DNA of 64,000 nucleotides from Myxococcus stipitatus (GTDB taxonomy: Bacteria; Myxococcota; Myxococcia; Myxococcales; Myxococcaceae), in assembly GCF_038561935.1 (NCBI RefSeq), contig NZ_CP102770.1:6820001-6884000 (forward strand), written 5' to 3'. The number at the start of each line of letters is the position of its first letter. Within the stretch, counting starts at the first letter, position 1. A program made the position numbers and the translations under genes. Shown one piece after another: positions 36,064 through 44,796 of this stretch. The notes beneath the pieces were generated by a model. The model had not been told where the DNA came from. It saw nothing but the letters and a program-made list of their open reading frames with translations, and ran no database searches.

Positions 36064-37026
36064 ATGGCGATGCGCGAGATGGGTGTGGGAACAAAGGCGA
36101 GCGGCGACGTCTGCCGTGTCTGTGCCGGCCGGACGTACGTCGTCGAACGGCAGGGAGATCAGGCCCTGGCGCGCGTGTGCGGTTGCTCCGAGAACTGCTC
36201 CATCTGCGGTGGACGCGGGCACGTGCTGGTGGAGCGCGAGGGCACCTTCAGCCAGAAGGTGGGGCCTCGGCGCTACGAGGTGATGGAGCCGTGCGGGTGC
36301 ACGCTGCGGCGTCGCCGGGTGGCGCTCTACAACGAGGTGCGGCTGCCCGGCGTGGTGGCGCATGCGTCGTTCGACAACTACCGGGCCTTCAACGAGGCGC
36401 AGGACCGGGGCCGCGGCGTGGCGATGCACTTCGGCCACCAGTTCGTGAAGGGCGCCACGTCCAAGGGCTTCATCCTGAGTGGCCCGGTGGGCACGGGGAA
36501 GACGCACCTGCTCGCGGCGACGCTGGGACACCTCGTCATCGAGATGGGGGTTCGCGCGCGCTACGTGGAGATCTCCCTGCTCTACGCCACCATCCGGCGC
36601 GGCTTCCAGGAGGGCAAGAGCGGCGGTGAAATCATCGGGCCGCTGTCGGAAGTGGAAGTGCTGGCCATCGACGAGCTGGGCAAGGGACGCGGCAGCCCGT
36701 TCGAGATGGAGACGCTCGATGAGCTCATCGCCCGCCGCTACAACGCGGGGCGCACCACGCTGTTCGCGACGAACTACTCGCTGGAGCCCGAGCGGAAGGC
36801 GCGGCCCGGTGGCCCCACGGGATACCGGACGACGGAGGATGCCAAGGCCGTCGTGAAGGACACCGAGCTCCTGCGCGAGCGCGTGGGTGAGCGCATCTAC
36901 AGCCGGCTCTGCGAGATGTGCACCTTCGTCGAGCTGCCGAAGGACACGCCGGACCGCCGACGCACGCGCCAGGAGATGGACTCGCTGCACCCGCCGCCCA
37001 CCGGCATGCGCAGCATGGGACGCTGA
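36064..37026 (+). CDS. DnaC/IstB-like AAA+ ATPase with N-terminal Cys-rich zinc motifs
   Basis: 320 residues. The N-terminal ~80 hold eight Cys as C17-x2-C20, C39-x-C41, C45-x2-C48 and C77-x-C79. Two of them, CRVCAG and CSICGGRG, resemble the CxxCxGxG elements of DnaJ zinc domains. The rest is an AAA+ core of the helicase-loader/IstB type: Walker A GPVGTGKTH (140-148), Walker B VLAIDELG (D203, E204), and sensor-1-like FATNYS. No transposase or insertion-sequence end is nearby, so IstB of an IS21 element is unlikely. A helicase loader or a DNA/chaperone ATPase fits better. Five bases separate it from cutA. Fold assignment is firm; cellular role is inference. Confidence 0.85.
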   Translation: MAMREMGVGTKASGDVCRVCAGRTYVVERQGDQALARVCGCSENCSICGGRGHVLVEREGTFSQKVGPRRYEVMEPCGCTLRRRRVALYNEVRLPGVVAHASFDNYRAFNEAQDRGRGVAMHFGHQFVKGATSKGFILSGPVGTGKTHLLAATLGHLVIEMGVRARYVEISLLYATIRRGFQEGKSGGEIIGPLSEVEVLAIDELGKGRGSPFEMETLDELIARRYNAGRTTLFATNYSLEPERKARPGGPTGYRTTEDAKAVVKDTELLRERVGERIYSRLCEMCTFVELPKDTPDRRRTRQEMDSLHPPPTGMRSMGR

Positions 37027-37030
37027 GGCG

Positions 37031-37357
37031 ATGACCGACGCCATCCTCGTCCTCGTCACCGCTCCATCCACCGACAAGGCCGCGGAGCTGGCTCGCACCG
37101 TGGTGGAGGAGCAGCTCGCGGCCTGCGGGAACATCCTCCCGGGGCTGCGCTCCATCTACCGGTGGGAGGGCAAGGTGCAGGACGACGCGGAAGTGCTCAT
37201 CCTCTTCAAGACGCGCGCGTCCCTCTTCGACGCCCTGCGCGCCCGAATCATCGCGCTGCACCCGTACCAGGTCCCCGAGGTGCTCTGCGTCGACGTCGCG
37301 GACGGCCACGCGCCCTATCTCGCGTGGATCCTCGAGAGCACCCGTCCTTCACCGTAA
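37031..37357 (+). CDS. cutA: CutA family divalent-cation tolerance protein
   Basis: 108 residues, the usual CutA length. Family landmarks are LVTAPSTDKAAELARTVVEE, AACGNILPGLRSIYRW(E)G, ILFKT and the C-terminal HPYQVPEVLCVDV. CutA proteins are stable trimers with a ferredoxin-like fold, related in shape to PII, once linked to copper tolerance but of unclear physiological role. ATG 37031 begins 5 bases after the stop of the ATPase gene, so it is probably the last gene of that unit. It is convergent with clpC, the stops only 5 bases apart. Confidence 0.95.
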   Translation: MTDAILVLVTAPSTDKAAELARTVVEEQLAACGNILPGLRSIYRWEGKVQDDAEVLILFKTRASLFDALRARIIALHPYQVPEVLCVDVADGHAPYLAWILESTRPSP

Positions 37358-37362
37358 CGACA

Positions 37363-40035
37363 TCACACGGGTGGCGCCGGGGTGGGCACAGCCTCCTCGC
37401 GAGTCCCGGGCTCGGCCTTGAAGACGAAGTGCCCGTCCTGGAAGTCGATGAGGATGCGCTGGCCCTCGCTCACCTCGCCTCGCAGCAACATCCGGCTGAG
37501 CTCCGTCTCCACCTCACGCTGGATGACTCGCCGCAGGGGGCGTGCGCCATAGCGAGGCTCGAAGCCCCGCTCCGCCAGCGAGTCGCGCGCCGCGTCCGTC
37601 AGCTCCAGGCTCAGGTTCTGCCCATGCAGCTTGCGGCGCGTGGCGTCCAGCAGCGAGTCCACGATGCGCCGGAGCTGCTCGGCGTTGAGCGGATGGAACA
37701 CGATGATTTCGTCGATGCGGTTGATGAACTCGGGCCGGAAGTGGCCGCGCAGCGCGTTCATCACCGCGTCCCGCGCGCGCTCCCGCCCCGTGCGCTCCTC
37801 GTCCGCCGAGCGCTGGAAGCCCATCGCGGCCCGCGCCGCGCCCATGGCCTCCGAGCCCAGGTTCGACGTCATGATGATGACCGCGTTCTTGAAGTCCACC
37901 GTGCGGCCCCGCGAGTCGGTCAGCCGTCCGTCGTCCAGGATCTGCAACAGCAGGTTGAAGACATCTGGGTGGGCCTTCTCCACCTCGTCGAAGAGCAGCA
38001 CCGAGTACGGCCTGCGGCGCACGGCCTCCGTGAGTCGGCCCGCCTCCTCGTAGCCCACGTAGCCCGGGGGCGCGCCGATGAGCCGGCTCACGGTGTGACG
38101 CTCCTGGAACTCGGACATGTCCAGGCGGATCATCGCCGCCTCGTCGTTGAACAAGTAGTCGGCCAGCGCGCGCGCCGTCTCCGTCTTGCCCACGCCCGTG
38201 GGGCCCAGGAACAAGAACGAGCCGATGGGGCGATTCGGGTCCTTCAAGCCCGCACGGGCGCGACGCACGGCCTCCGAGATGGCTCGGAGCGCATCCTCCT
38301 GCCCCACCACGCGCTGCTTCAGCGCATCCTCCATCTCCAGCAGCCGCTGCCCCTCTTCCTGTCGCAGCTTGCGCGCGGGAATCCCGGTCCACTCGCTCAC
38401 CACCGTGGCGATGTCCTCCGGCGTCACGGCGGGCTCCGTCACCCCGCGCTTCAGCTGCCACTGCGTGCGCAGCCCTTCGAGCTCCGTGCGCAGCGTGTCG
38501 ATGTCCAGCTTGAGCCGGCTCGCCTCGTCGTAGCGCTCCCCCGCCACCGCCGCGCCCTTGTCCTTCTCCTTCTGGGCCAGCATCGCCTCCACTTCCCCCA
38601 GCCGGTCCGGCGCGGTCCGAGCCCCCAGCCGCACCATCGCCGAAGCCTCGTCGAGCAGGTCGATGGCCTTGTCCGGGAGGAAGCGGTCGTTGACGTACTT
38701 GTCCGAGAGCTCCACGGACGCCGTGAGCGACGCGTCGAGAATCTTCACGCGGTGATGCGCTTCATAGGCGTCCCGCAGCCCTCGCAGGATTTCGATGGCC
38801 TGCTCCGGCGTGGGCTCGGCCACCATGACGGGCTGGAAGCGACGCTCCAGCGCGGCGTCCTTCTCGATGTTCTTCCGGTACTCATCCAGCGTCGTGGCCC
38901 CCAGACACTGAAGCTCGCCTCGCGCGAGCGCGGGCTTGAGCAGGTTGGACGCATCCACCGCGCCCTCCGCGCCGCCCGCGCCCACCACCGTGTGGACCTC
39001 ATCGATGAAGAGGATGATCTGCCCCTTGAGGGCGCGAATCTCATCCATCAACCCCTTGAAGCGCTCCTCGAACTCGCCTCGGAACTTCGTGCCACCGAGC
39101 ACACTCCCCAGGTCCAGGGAGAGGACACGCTTGCCCTTGAGGACCTCGGGGACATCCCCCGAGACAATCCGCTGGGCGAGCCCCTCCGCGATGGCCGTCT
39201 TGCCCACGCCCGGCTCGCCAATCAGCACCGGGTTGTTCTTCGTCTTGCGGCTCAGGATGCGGATGACCCGGGTGATCTCCTTCTCGCGTCCGATGACCGG
39301 GTCCAGCTCTCCCGCGCGAGCGAGCACCGACAGGTCTCGCGTGAAGCGCGTGAGGTTCGGAGGCAGTCCCCCGCTCCCCTGCCGTCCTCCGCCTCCCGCC
39401 GAGGGCACGTTGGCCCCGCCCACCGACGCGGCCAGCCGCTTGCGCAGCTCGTTGACGTCGACGCCCGAGAGGAACTGCGCGGCGAAGCTCTCCCCTTCCA
39501 TGAGGATGCCCAGCAGCAGGTGCTCGGGCCCGATGAAGCTGTGCCCCATCTGGAGCGCCTGGAGCCGGGCAATCTGGAGCACCCGCTTGACGCCCGAGGA
39601 CAACGCCACGCCCTGCGCCTTGCGCGGCTCGCGACGCGGCATCACCGCATCCAGCCTCGCCTCGAACGCGTCCACGGGCGCACCCGCCTGCTTCAGCGCC
39701 TCGCGCAACTCCGGGACGGAGTGCACCAGCGACAACAAGAGGTGCTCGATGCGCATCCGCTCGTAGCCCGAGTCCAGCGTCATCCGCGCCGCGCGCTCAA
39801 GCACCTGTTGCGCCATCTCGGAGAGCTGCGCGAGCAGGTTCTCCCGGCCTCGGGGACGCGGCCCCATCATCTGCTCGACGAGGCTCTCCAGACTGCCGAA
39901 CCCATTGTTGTTGGGCAGCCCCACCCCCATCGCGCTCGCGCAGTGATTGCAGAGGTTGAGAGCGGTCTCCTGCCCGTTGGTCACCTTCTTGAGCATGACC
40001 GCGGCTGGGCGGGTCCGGCAGTTCTGACACAGCAT
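37363..40035 (-). CDS. clpC: ClpC-type AAA+ unfoldase with fused McsA-like N-terminal zinc finger
   Basis: 890 residues. An N-terminal zinc finger (C3, C6, C29, C32: CQNCRTRPA ... LNLCNHCA) closely resembles the first finger of McsA, normally a separate ClpC partner. A Clp N-domain (about 65-200) follows. AAA-1 has Walker A GEPGVGKT (273-280) and Walker B ILFIDE. The short middle region has a UVR-like helix (about 495-525). AAA-2 has Walker A GPTGVGKT (611-618), and a Gly-Phe loop (AAMGFQ) of the kind that docks ClpP is present. It is predicted to unfold substrates for ClpP in the cytosol under heat or oxidative stress. No ctsR, mcsB or clpP is in the window. The ATG lies 157 bases before the divergent lipoprotein gene's side. 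Confidence 0.93.
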   Translation of the reverse strand: MLCQNCRTRPAAVMLKKVTNGQETALNLCNHCASAMGVGLPNNNGFGSLESLVEQMMGPRPRGRENLLAQLSEMAQQVLERAARMTLDSGYERMRIEHLLLSLVHSVPELREALKQAGAPVDAFEARLDAVMPRREPRKAQGVALSSGVKRVLQIARLQALQMGHSFIGPEHLLLGILMEGESFAAQFLSGVDVNELRKRLAASVGGANVPSAGGGGRQGSGGLPPNLTRFTRDLSVLARAGELDPVIGREKEITRVIRILSRKTKNNPVLIGEPGVGKTAIAEGLAQRIVSGDVPEVLKGKRVLSLDLGSVLGGTKFRGEFEERFKGLMDEIRALKGQIILFIDEVHTVVGAGGAEGAVDASNLLKPALARGELQCLGATTLDEYRKNIEKDAALERRFQPVMVAEPTPEQAIEILRGLRDAYEAHHRVKILDASLTASVELSDKYVNDRFLPDKAIDLLDEASAMVRLGARTAPDRLGEVEAMLAQKEKDKGAAVAGERYDEASRLKLDIDTLRTELEGLRTQWQLKRGVTEPAVTPEDIATVVSEWTGIPARKLRQEEGQRLLEMEDALKQRVVGQEDALRAISEAVRRARAGLKDPNRPIGSFLFLGPTGVGKTETARALADYLFNDEAAMIRLDMSEFQERHTVSRLIGAPPGYVGYEEAGRLTEAVRRRPYSVLLFDEVEKAHPDVFNLLLQILDDGRLTDSRGRTVDFKNAVIIMTSNLGSEAMGAARAAMGFQRSADEERTGRERARDAVMNALRGHFRPEFINRIDEIIVFHPLNAEQLRRIVDSLLDATRRKLHGQNLSLELTDAARDSLAERGFEPRYGARPLRRVIQREVETELSRMLLRGEVSEGQRILIDFQDGHFVFKAEPGTREEAVPTPAPPV

Positions 40036-40222
40036 GGTCGACGACCTCCGCGCACCACTTCGGGCAAGGGCAAGCTAGGAACGCCACGAAGGACGGAGCA
40101 CGGCAGGCCGCCCGCACCGGGCAAGCACGCCACCGGGCCCCTCACGCCTCGGCCCGAAGCGAGGCCCGCCGGACAGGCCCTTCTCTGCCTACATGGCCCT
40201 GGGAGAACATGGCGGCCTGCCC

Positions 40223-40672
40223 ATGCGCTCGCGCCCTCGTTCTCGTCGGACACAGCGGAATCGGATGACGATGACCGGAGTGCTCGCCACGTCACTGCTG
40301 GCCGCGTGCACCACGGCGAACGTCGCGCCACGCGACGAAGGCAGCAAGCGCATCGAGGACATCATCGGCCGCCCCGAGAGCGAGGAGCCCATTCCCGAGG
40401 GCCTCGCCTTCACGCCCGACACAGCGTCACCGCCCATCAGCACGCTGGCCCTGAATGAGCCACCCGAGACGCCCCGCTCCTCCGTGGAGACAGGCTCCGG
40501 AGTGCCGTGGGTGCCCTACTCGAATGCACCGCTGCTCGGTCTGTGCACGAGCGCGACACGTGGCTCCGTCTGGTTCGCCCCGGCGCCCCCCGCGTGTGTG
40601 CTCTCGCCGGGAGCCATCCGCTTCCACATCGCGCCAAGGCCCGGCGGAAGCATCCCAGGCCTGCTGCCCTGA
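40223..40672 (+). CDS. Small predicted lipoprotein, function unknown
   Basis: 149 residues from ATG 40223 (alternatives 40193 and 40265). The N-terminus is strongly basic (MRSRPRSRRTQRNR), followed by a short hydrophobic run and lipobox LLAAC, giving a plausible lipoprotein signal. The rest is Pro/Ser-rich with two Cys near the C-terminus. No family was recognised. If this call is wrong, the region 40036-40939 would be a 900-base gap without a gene. The window shows no terminator between it and the beta-helix lipoprotein gene 267 bases downstream; that 267-base gap contains nothing I recognise. Confidence 0.5.
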   Translation: MRSRPRSRRTQRNRMTMTGVLATSLLAACTTANVAPRDEGSKRIEDIIGRPESEEPIPEGLAFTPDTASPPISTLALNEPPETPRSSVETGSGVPWVPYSNAPLLGLCTSATRGSVWFAPAPPACVLSPGAIRFHIAPRPGGSIPGLLP

Positions 40673-40939
40673 GCATTGCGACGGTTCCTCGACTGCCCTG
40701 CCATGAGGCATGCGGACCCTCGCGGCTCGGCGGGTGGCCAATCACGGTCTCGCGTCATTCGCACGCATCCGCGTGTTAGCCACTGAACCCGAGCCACGGC
40801 AGCCCTTCACCAGCGCTTTCGCGCGGGAAGGCAGACAGGCCGCCTGCTTCACGAGGGAACGAACGGAGCGGCGAGCAGAATAGCGCTCGTCCCCACGAAC
40901 GTTCTCGGCTCGCTCAAACCCCCAGAGGAGTCGACCCCC

Positions 40940-42538
40940 ATGTCCACACTGCGCAGCCTTTGCCTCATCGGAGCCGTTTCCGTGGGCGGACTCACCGCAT
41001 GCACTGGAAACAAGGAGCCCCCCTCCGCCGTGGGCGCCATCCCCGATGCCACGCGCCCCACCGTGCCTCCCACGAGGCCCGCGCCCGAACCCACCCGGCC
41101 CCCCGTCACCACCGACCCCGACGCTCCCGCCGAGCAGCCGGCCTCCGTCCAGTACACCCGCGAGTGGTTCGTCAGCCCCTCCGGCAACGACACCGCGCCG
41201 GGGACCCAGGACAAGCCCCTGCGCACCATCTCCAAGGCCATCACCCAGGCGGGGCCCGGCGAAATCATCCGCGTCCAGAAGGGGACCTATGCCGAGAAGC
41301 TGGTGTTCGACTCCAGCGTGCGCGCCGGCACCACCAAGGCCCCCATCACCCTGCGCGGTGAGGGCAAGCCCAAGCTCGTCCCCACCGGTGACGGCTGGTA
41401 CATGGCCCTCGTCCAGCGGCCGAACTGGCGCATCGAGGGCTTCGAGTTCGACGTGCGCGGTCAGCGGCAGCTCGCCGTGACGTTCGCCGGTGACACGCAG
41501 GGCACGGTGCTCGCCGACAACGAGCTGCACTCCGGCACCTTCGGCAGTGGCATCAGCACCGATGGTGGCGCACGCGGGGTCACCATCGAGAACAACCACA
41601 TCCATCACTTCGCCCAGGGCTCCGACGACTCCCACGGCATCGTCATCGCCCCCACGTCGCGGGACATCACCGTGCGCGGCAATGACATCCACGACAACTC
41701 GGGCGACTCCGTGCAGTGCCTGGGGCCCGAGGGCTTCAGCAACGACACACCCGCGAACGGGCTCCTCGTCGAGAACAACCGCATGTATGACAACCGCGAG
41801 AACGCGGTGGACCTCAAGACGTGTCACAACGTCACGGTGCGCGGCAACACCATGCATGGCTTCGCCCGGACCTCGACGGCCCGAGGTGAGGCGGTGGTCG
41901 TCCACTACTCCGCGAAGAACGTCACCATCGAGGACAACGACATCTCCGACGCCACGCTGGGTGTCTCCGTGGGGGGCAACCGGGTGGGCGCGCCGCCGAC
42001 CAACGTCTCCGTGCGCCGCAACCGCATCCACGACCTGAAGTCGCCCGAGGGCGCCGCCATCCGCATCGAGAACGGCAATGACGTGCGCGTGCTGCACAAC
42101 ACCGTGACAGGTGTGAGTGGCTTCGCGCTGGTGGTGGGCCATGGCACCGGAGGGCCCTCGTCGAACGTCGTCGTGCGCAACAACCTCTTCAACGCTCGCC
42201 ACGCCGTCAACCTGGGCCCTCAGGCCCCGGGCCTGACGATGGAGTCCAACGGCTACCCATCCGGCGCGAACTTCACGTTCGGCGACTTCTTCGCGCCCGC
42301 CAACGACTGGAAGGGCACGCCCCTCGCCACCTGGCGGCAGGAGCGGAACCTGGATGTGAACTCCCGCGAGTCCGCGACCACGTTGACGGACACGAAGACC
42401 TTCACGCCCGGGGTGGGCGCGGTGGACCAGGGCATGGACCTGGGCCTGCCCTTCTGCGGCGCGGCCCCGGACATCGGCGCGGTGGAGTCCGGCTGCCCCG
42501 AGAACACCCAAGCGGCGACCGCCTCGCTCACCGAGTGA
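40940..42538 (+). CDS. Right-handed beta-helix (pectate-lyase-like) lipoprotein
   Basis: 532 residues with lipobox LTAC (Cys21) and a Pro/Thr-rich spacer. The domain begins with WFVSPSGNDTAPGTQDKPLRTISKAI, the DUF1565/parallel beta-helix opening. More than ten N-N-x-I/M-H-D/x coils follow (ENNHIHHF, RGNDIHDN, ENNRMYDN, RGNTMHGF, EDNDISDA, RRNRIHDL and others). The fold suits binding or cleaving polysaccharide at the cell surface; catalytic Asp/Lys/Arg residues cannot be assigned by eye. AGGAG lies 9 bases before the ATG. It is convergent with lysC, with a strong shared hairpin in the 78-base gap. Confidence 0.88.
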   Translation: MSTLRSLCLIGAVSVGGLTACTGNKEPPSAVGAIPDATRPTVPPTRPAPEPTRPPVTTDPDAPAEQPASVQYTREWFVSPSGNDTAPGTQDKPLRTISKAITQAGPGEIIRVQKGTYAEKLVFDSSVRAGTTKAPITLRGEGKPKLVPTGDGWYMALVQRPNWRIEGFEFDVRGQRQLAVTFAGDTQGTVLADNELHSGTFGSGISTDGGARGVTIENNHIHHFAQGSDDSHGIVIAPTSRDITVRGNDIHDNSGDSVQCLGPEGFSNDTPANGLLVENNRMYDNRENAVDLKTCHNVTVRGNTMHGFARTSTARGEAVVVHYSAKNVTIEDNDISDATLGVSVGGNRVGAPPTNVSVRRNRIHDLKSPEGAAIRIENGNDVRVLHNTVTGVSGFALVVGHGTGGPSSNVVVRNNLFNARHAVNLGPQAPGLTMESNGYPSGANFTFGDFFAPANDWKGTPLATWRQERNLDVNSRESATTLTDTKTFTPGVGAVDQGMDLGLPFCGAAPDIGAVESGCPENTQAATASLTE

Positions 42539-42554
42539 GGTGAGCGCGTCCGAA

Positions 42555-42591
42555 GCCTCCGGCGGCTCAGCGACTCCAGGCCGCCGGAGGC
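42555..42591. terminator. Bidirectional terminator-like hairpin between the beta-helix gene and lysC
   Basis: GCCTCCGGCGGC (42555-42566) and GCCGCCGGAGGC (42580-42591) form a perfect 12-bp stem with a 13-base loop between two convergent genes. No T-run on either side. Confidence 0.65.
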
Positions 42592-42616
42592 CTCCACCTG
42601 CTCGAGTGGTGAAGGC

Positions 42617-43810
42617 TCAGCTCCCCAGCAGCTCGCGGTGCAGCCTCGCCGTGAGCGGCTTGAGGTGTGGCTTCTCGACCAGCAGGGTGAGCTGGAGCGG
42701 CGAGGTATGGGCCGCATGCACCTGGGCCCCCAGCTCCTCCGCCACCGCGAGCGCCTGACGCAGCGGCGCCCAGTCCGCGTTGAGGCCCACGCCCACGCAC
42801 GTGACGGTGCCCAGCTCCTCGCGCCAGGACACCGCGCCGCTGAAGCGCGTGGCCAGCTCCTTGCGAAGCGCCTCGGGCCCATGGATGTCCGCGAGCGGCA
42901 CGAGCAGATACGCGTGCCCCGCGCCCCCGGGCAATCCATCGAAGCCCAGGGAGCGGCCGCGCACGCCTCGTGCGTCCAGGAACTCCAGCAGCTCCGCCAG
43001 CGGGACCTCCTTCCCCGCGGCCAGCACCGCCAGCTCCGCGTCCGAGGTAACCCCCTTCACGCGCGTGTCCGATGGCGCCGTCAGCTCGCGCACCAGCGTG
43101 CCGCTGCCCGGCGCATGCGCGGTGCGGGCCAGGATGGCGATGCCTCGGGACTTCGCCCACTCCACCGCCTGCGCGTTGAGCACCTTCGCGCCCGCGCTCG
43201 CCAGCTCCTGCATCTCGTCGTAGTTGAGCGACTCCAGCTTGCGCGCGTCCGGCACCACGCGCGGGTCCGCGCTGAAGATGCCGTCGACGTCGGAGTAGAT
43301 TTCACACGCCTCCGCCTCCAGCGCCGCGGCCAGCGCCACCGCCGTCGTGTCCGAGCCGCCGCGCCCCAGCGTCGTCACTTCCTTCTTGTAGGACACGCCC
43401 TGGTAGCCGGCGACGATGACCACCTTGCCTCGCGCCAGCTCGTCATGGATGCGGTACGGCCGCACCTCGACGATGCGCGCCTGCGCGTGGGCGTCATTCG
43501 TGATGATGCCGCTCTGGCTTCCCGTGAAGCTGATGGCCGGCACCTCCATCTCCTGGAGCGCCATGGACAACAGCGCCATCGAGATGCGCTCGCCACACGT
43601 CAGCAACATGTCCAGCTCGCGCCGCGCGGGGTCGGGCGACACCTGCTTGGCCAACGCGAGCAGCTCGTCAGTGGTGTCGCCCATGGCACTCACCACCACC
43701 ACGACCTGGTACCCGGCGTCGCGCTTGTCCTTCACGCGGCGGGCCACCTTGCGAATCTTCTCCACGTCCGCGACCGACGAGCCGCCGTACTTCTGGACCA
43801 CGATAGGCAT
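42617..43810 (-). CDS. lysC: Aspartate kinase
   Basis: 397 residues. Catalyses ATP-dependent phosphorylation of aspartate, the first step to lysine, threonine, methionine and diaminopimelate. Signatures: VQKYGGSSVAD at the N-terminus, SAMGDTTDELL, GERISMALLSMAL, TTLGRGGSDTTA, and SDVDGIFSADPR. The kinase domain covers about 1-235. Two ACT regulatory domains follow (about 255-397), the likely site of feedback inhibition by end-product amino acids. The second ACT domain is divergent. The start at ATG 43810 is fixed by the conserved MPIVVQKYGGSS. It stands alone, divergent from the ABC operon. Confidence 0.97.
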   Translation of the reverse strand: MPIVVQKYGGSSVADVEKIRKVARRVKDKRDAGYQVVVVVSAMGDTTDELLALAKQVSPDPARRELDMLLTCGERISMALLSMALQEMEVPAISFTGSQSGIITNDAHAQARIVEVRPYRIHDELARGKVVIVAGYQGVSYKKEVTTLGRGGSDTTAVALAAALEAEACEIYSDVDGIFSADPRVVPDARKLESLNYDEMQELASAGAKVLNAQAVEWAKSRGIAILARTAHAPGSGTLVRELTAPSDTRVKGVTSDAELAVLAAGKEVPLAELLEFLDARGVRGRSLGFDGLPGGAGHAYLLVPLADIHGPEALRKELATRFSGAVSWREELGTVTCVGVGLNADWAPLRQALAVAEELGAQVHAAHTSPLQLTLLVEKPHLKPLTARLHRELLGS

Positions 43811-43918
43811 GAGCGTCTCACTACCCTTGTTGGGTGTGTCCGGGGAACCACACCGATGGGGCTATTGCAGGAGCGCGGCCAGCCCGGGCAGCCGTCGGGC
43901 CAGGAACCGGACGTCGCC

Positions 43919-43946
43919 TTGACACCCCAAGGTCGCCCCCTATAGT
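43919..43946 (+). promoter_or_regulatory. Near-consensus sigma-70 promoter for the Gld-like ABC operon
   Basis: TTGACA (43919-43924, perfect) and TATAGT (43941-43946) are separated by 16 bases. The predicted start near 43953 gives a leader of about 78 bases to the ATP-binding gene. It is the best promoter match in the window. Confidence 0.8.
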
Positions 43947-44030
43947 CGACCGCGGTCTGCCCGGGCCGTCCGAGATACCCCTCCACGGCCGGCGGCCCAG
44001 GCTCGAGCGCGTCTTCCCTGGAGCCTGCCC

Positions 44031-44759
44031 ATGGCGATGATCGAGGTGCAGCACCTCACCAAGCGGTACCGCGACCGCGTGGCCATCGACGACCTCACCT
44101 TCAGCGTGGAAGAGGGAGAAATCCTCGGTTTCCTCGGGCCGAACGGCGCGGGCAAGTCGACCACGATGAAGATTCTCACCGGCTTCATTCCTCCGTCGGA
44201 GGGGGTGGCCCGGGTGGGGGGCTTCGACGTCTCCAGGCATCCGCTCGAGGTGAAGCGCCGCATCGGCTACCTGCCGGAGACGCCGCCGCTCTATCCGGAG
44301 ATGACGGTGCGCGGCTATCTGCGCTTCGTCGCGTCGCTCAAGCGACTGCCGCCCCGGGGACTCTCCGACGAGGTGGAGCGCGTGGCGGCCCTCACCGGCG
44401 TCACCCACGTCGCGGAGCGCCTCCTCCAGAATCTCTCCAAGGGCTACAAGCAGCGCGTGGGCATCGCCCAGGCGCTCCTGGGCTCACCGCCCGTCATCAT
44501 CCTCGATGAGCCCACCGAAGGACTGGACCCCGCGCAGCGCGCGGAGGTCCGTGCGCTCATCAAGGGCCTCGCGGGCAAGCACACCGTCATCCTCTCCACG
44601 CACATCCTCCCGGAAGTGACGATGACGTGCGAGAAGGTCCTCATCCTCAACCAGGGGCGCATCGCCGCCTACGACGACTTGCGGAAGCTGGCCGGGGCAC
44701 CAGGCACGGCCGAGAGCGCGTCGCTGGAAGAGGTCTTCATCAAGCTGACCGCCGCCTGA
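44031..44759 (+). CDS. ABC transporter ATP-binding protein, GldA-like
   Basis: 242 residues. ATPase subunit of an ABC-2 type exporter: Walker A GPNGAGKST (about 37-45), Q-loop region PETPPLYPEM, signature LSKGYKQRVGIAQAL (the LSGGQ equivalent), Walker B VIILDEPTEGLDP, and switch His in LSTHIL. The variant signature with KGYKQR and the neighbouring permease and GldG-like genes place it in the GldA/NosF-type group. In Bacteroidetes GldA, GldF and GldG form an ABC complex needed for gliding; the substrate is unknown there too. It is the first gene of a four-gene operon after a strong promoter. GldA similarity in a myxobacterium does not prove a motility role. Confidence 0.9.
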   Translation: MAMIEVQHLTKRYRDRVAIDDLTFSVEEGEILGFLGPNGAGKSTTMKILTGFIPPSEGVARVGGFDVSRHPLEVKRRIGYLPETPPLYPEMTVRGYLRFVASLKRLPPRGLSDEVERVAALTGVTHVAERLLQNLSKGYKQRVGIAQALLGSPPVIILDEPTEGLDPAQRAEVRALIKGLAGKHTVILSTHILPEVTMTCEKVLILNQGRIAAYDDLRKLAGAPGTAESASLEEVFIKLTAA

Positions 44760-44796
44760 GCACGGCCCGCCCTCCCCCTCAAGGAATCTCCGGTTC

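Noticed and set aside
36064..37026. IstB of an IS21-type insertion sequence
   Set aside because: No istA transposase, terminal inverted repeats or target duplication; the Cys-rich N-terminus is atypical.
37162..40458. 1098-codon open frame antisense to clpC
   Set aside because: ClpC Walker motifs are unmistakable on the other strand; the antisense frame has no motif.
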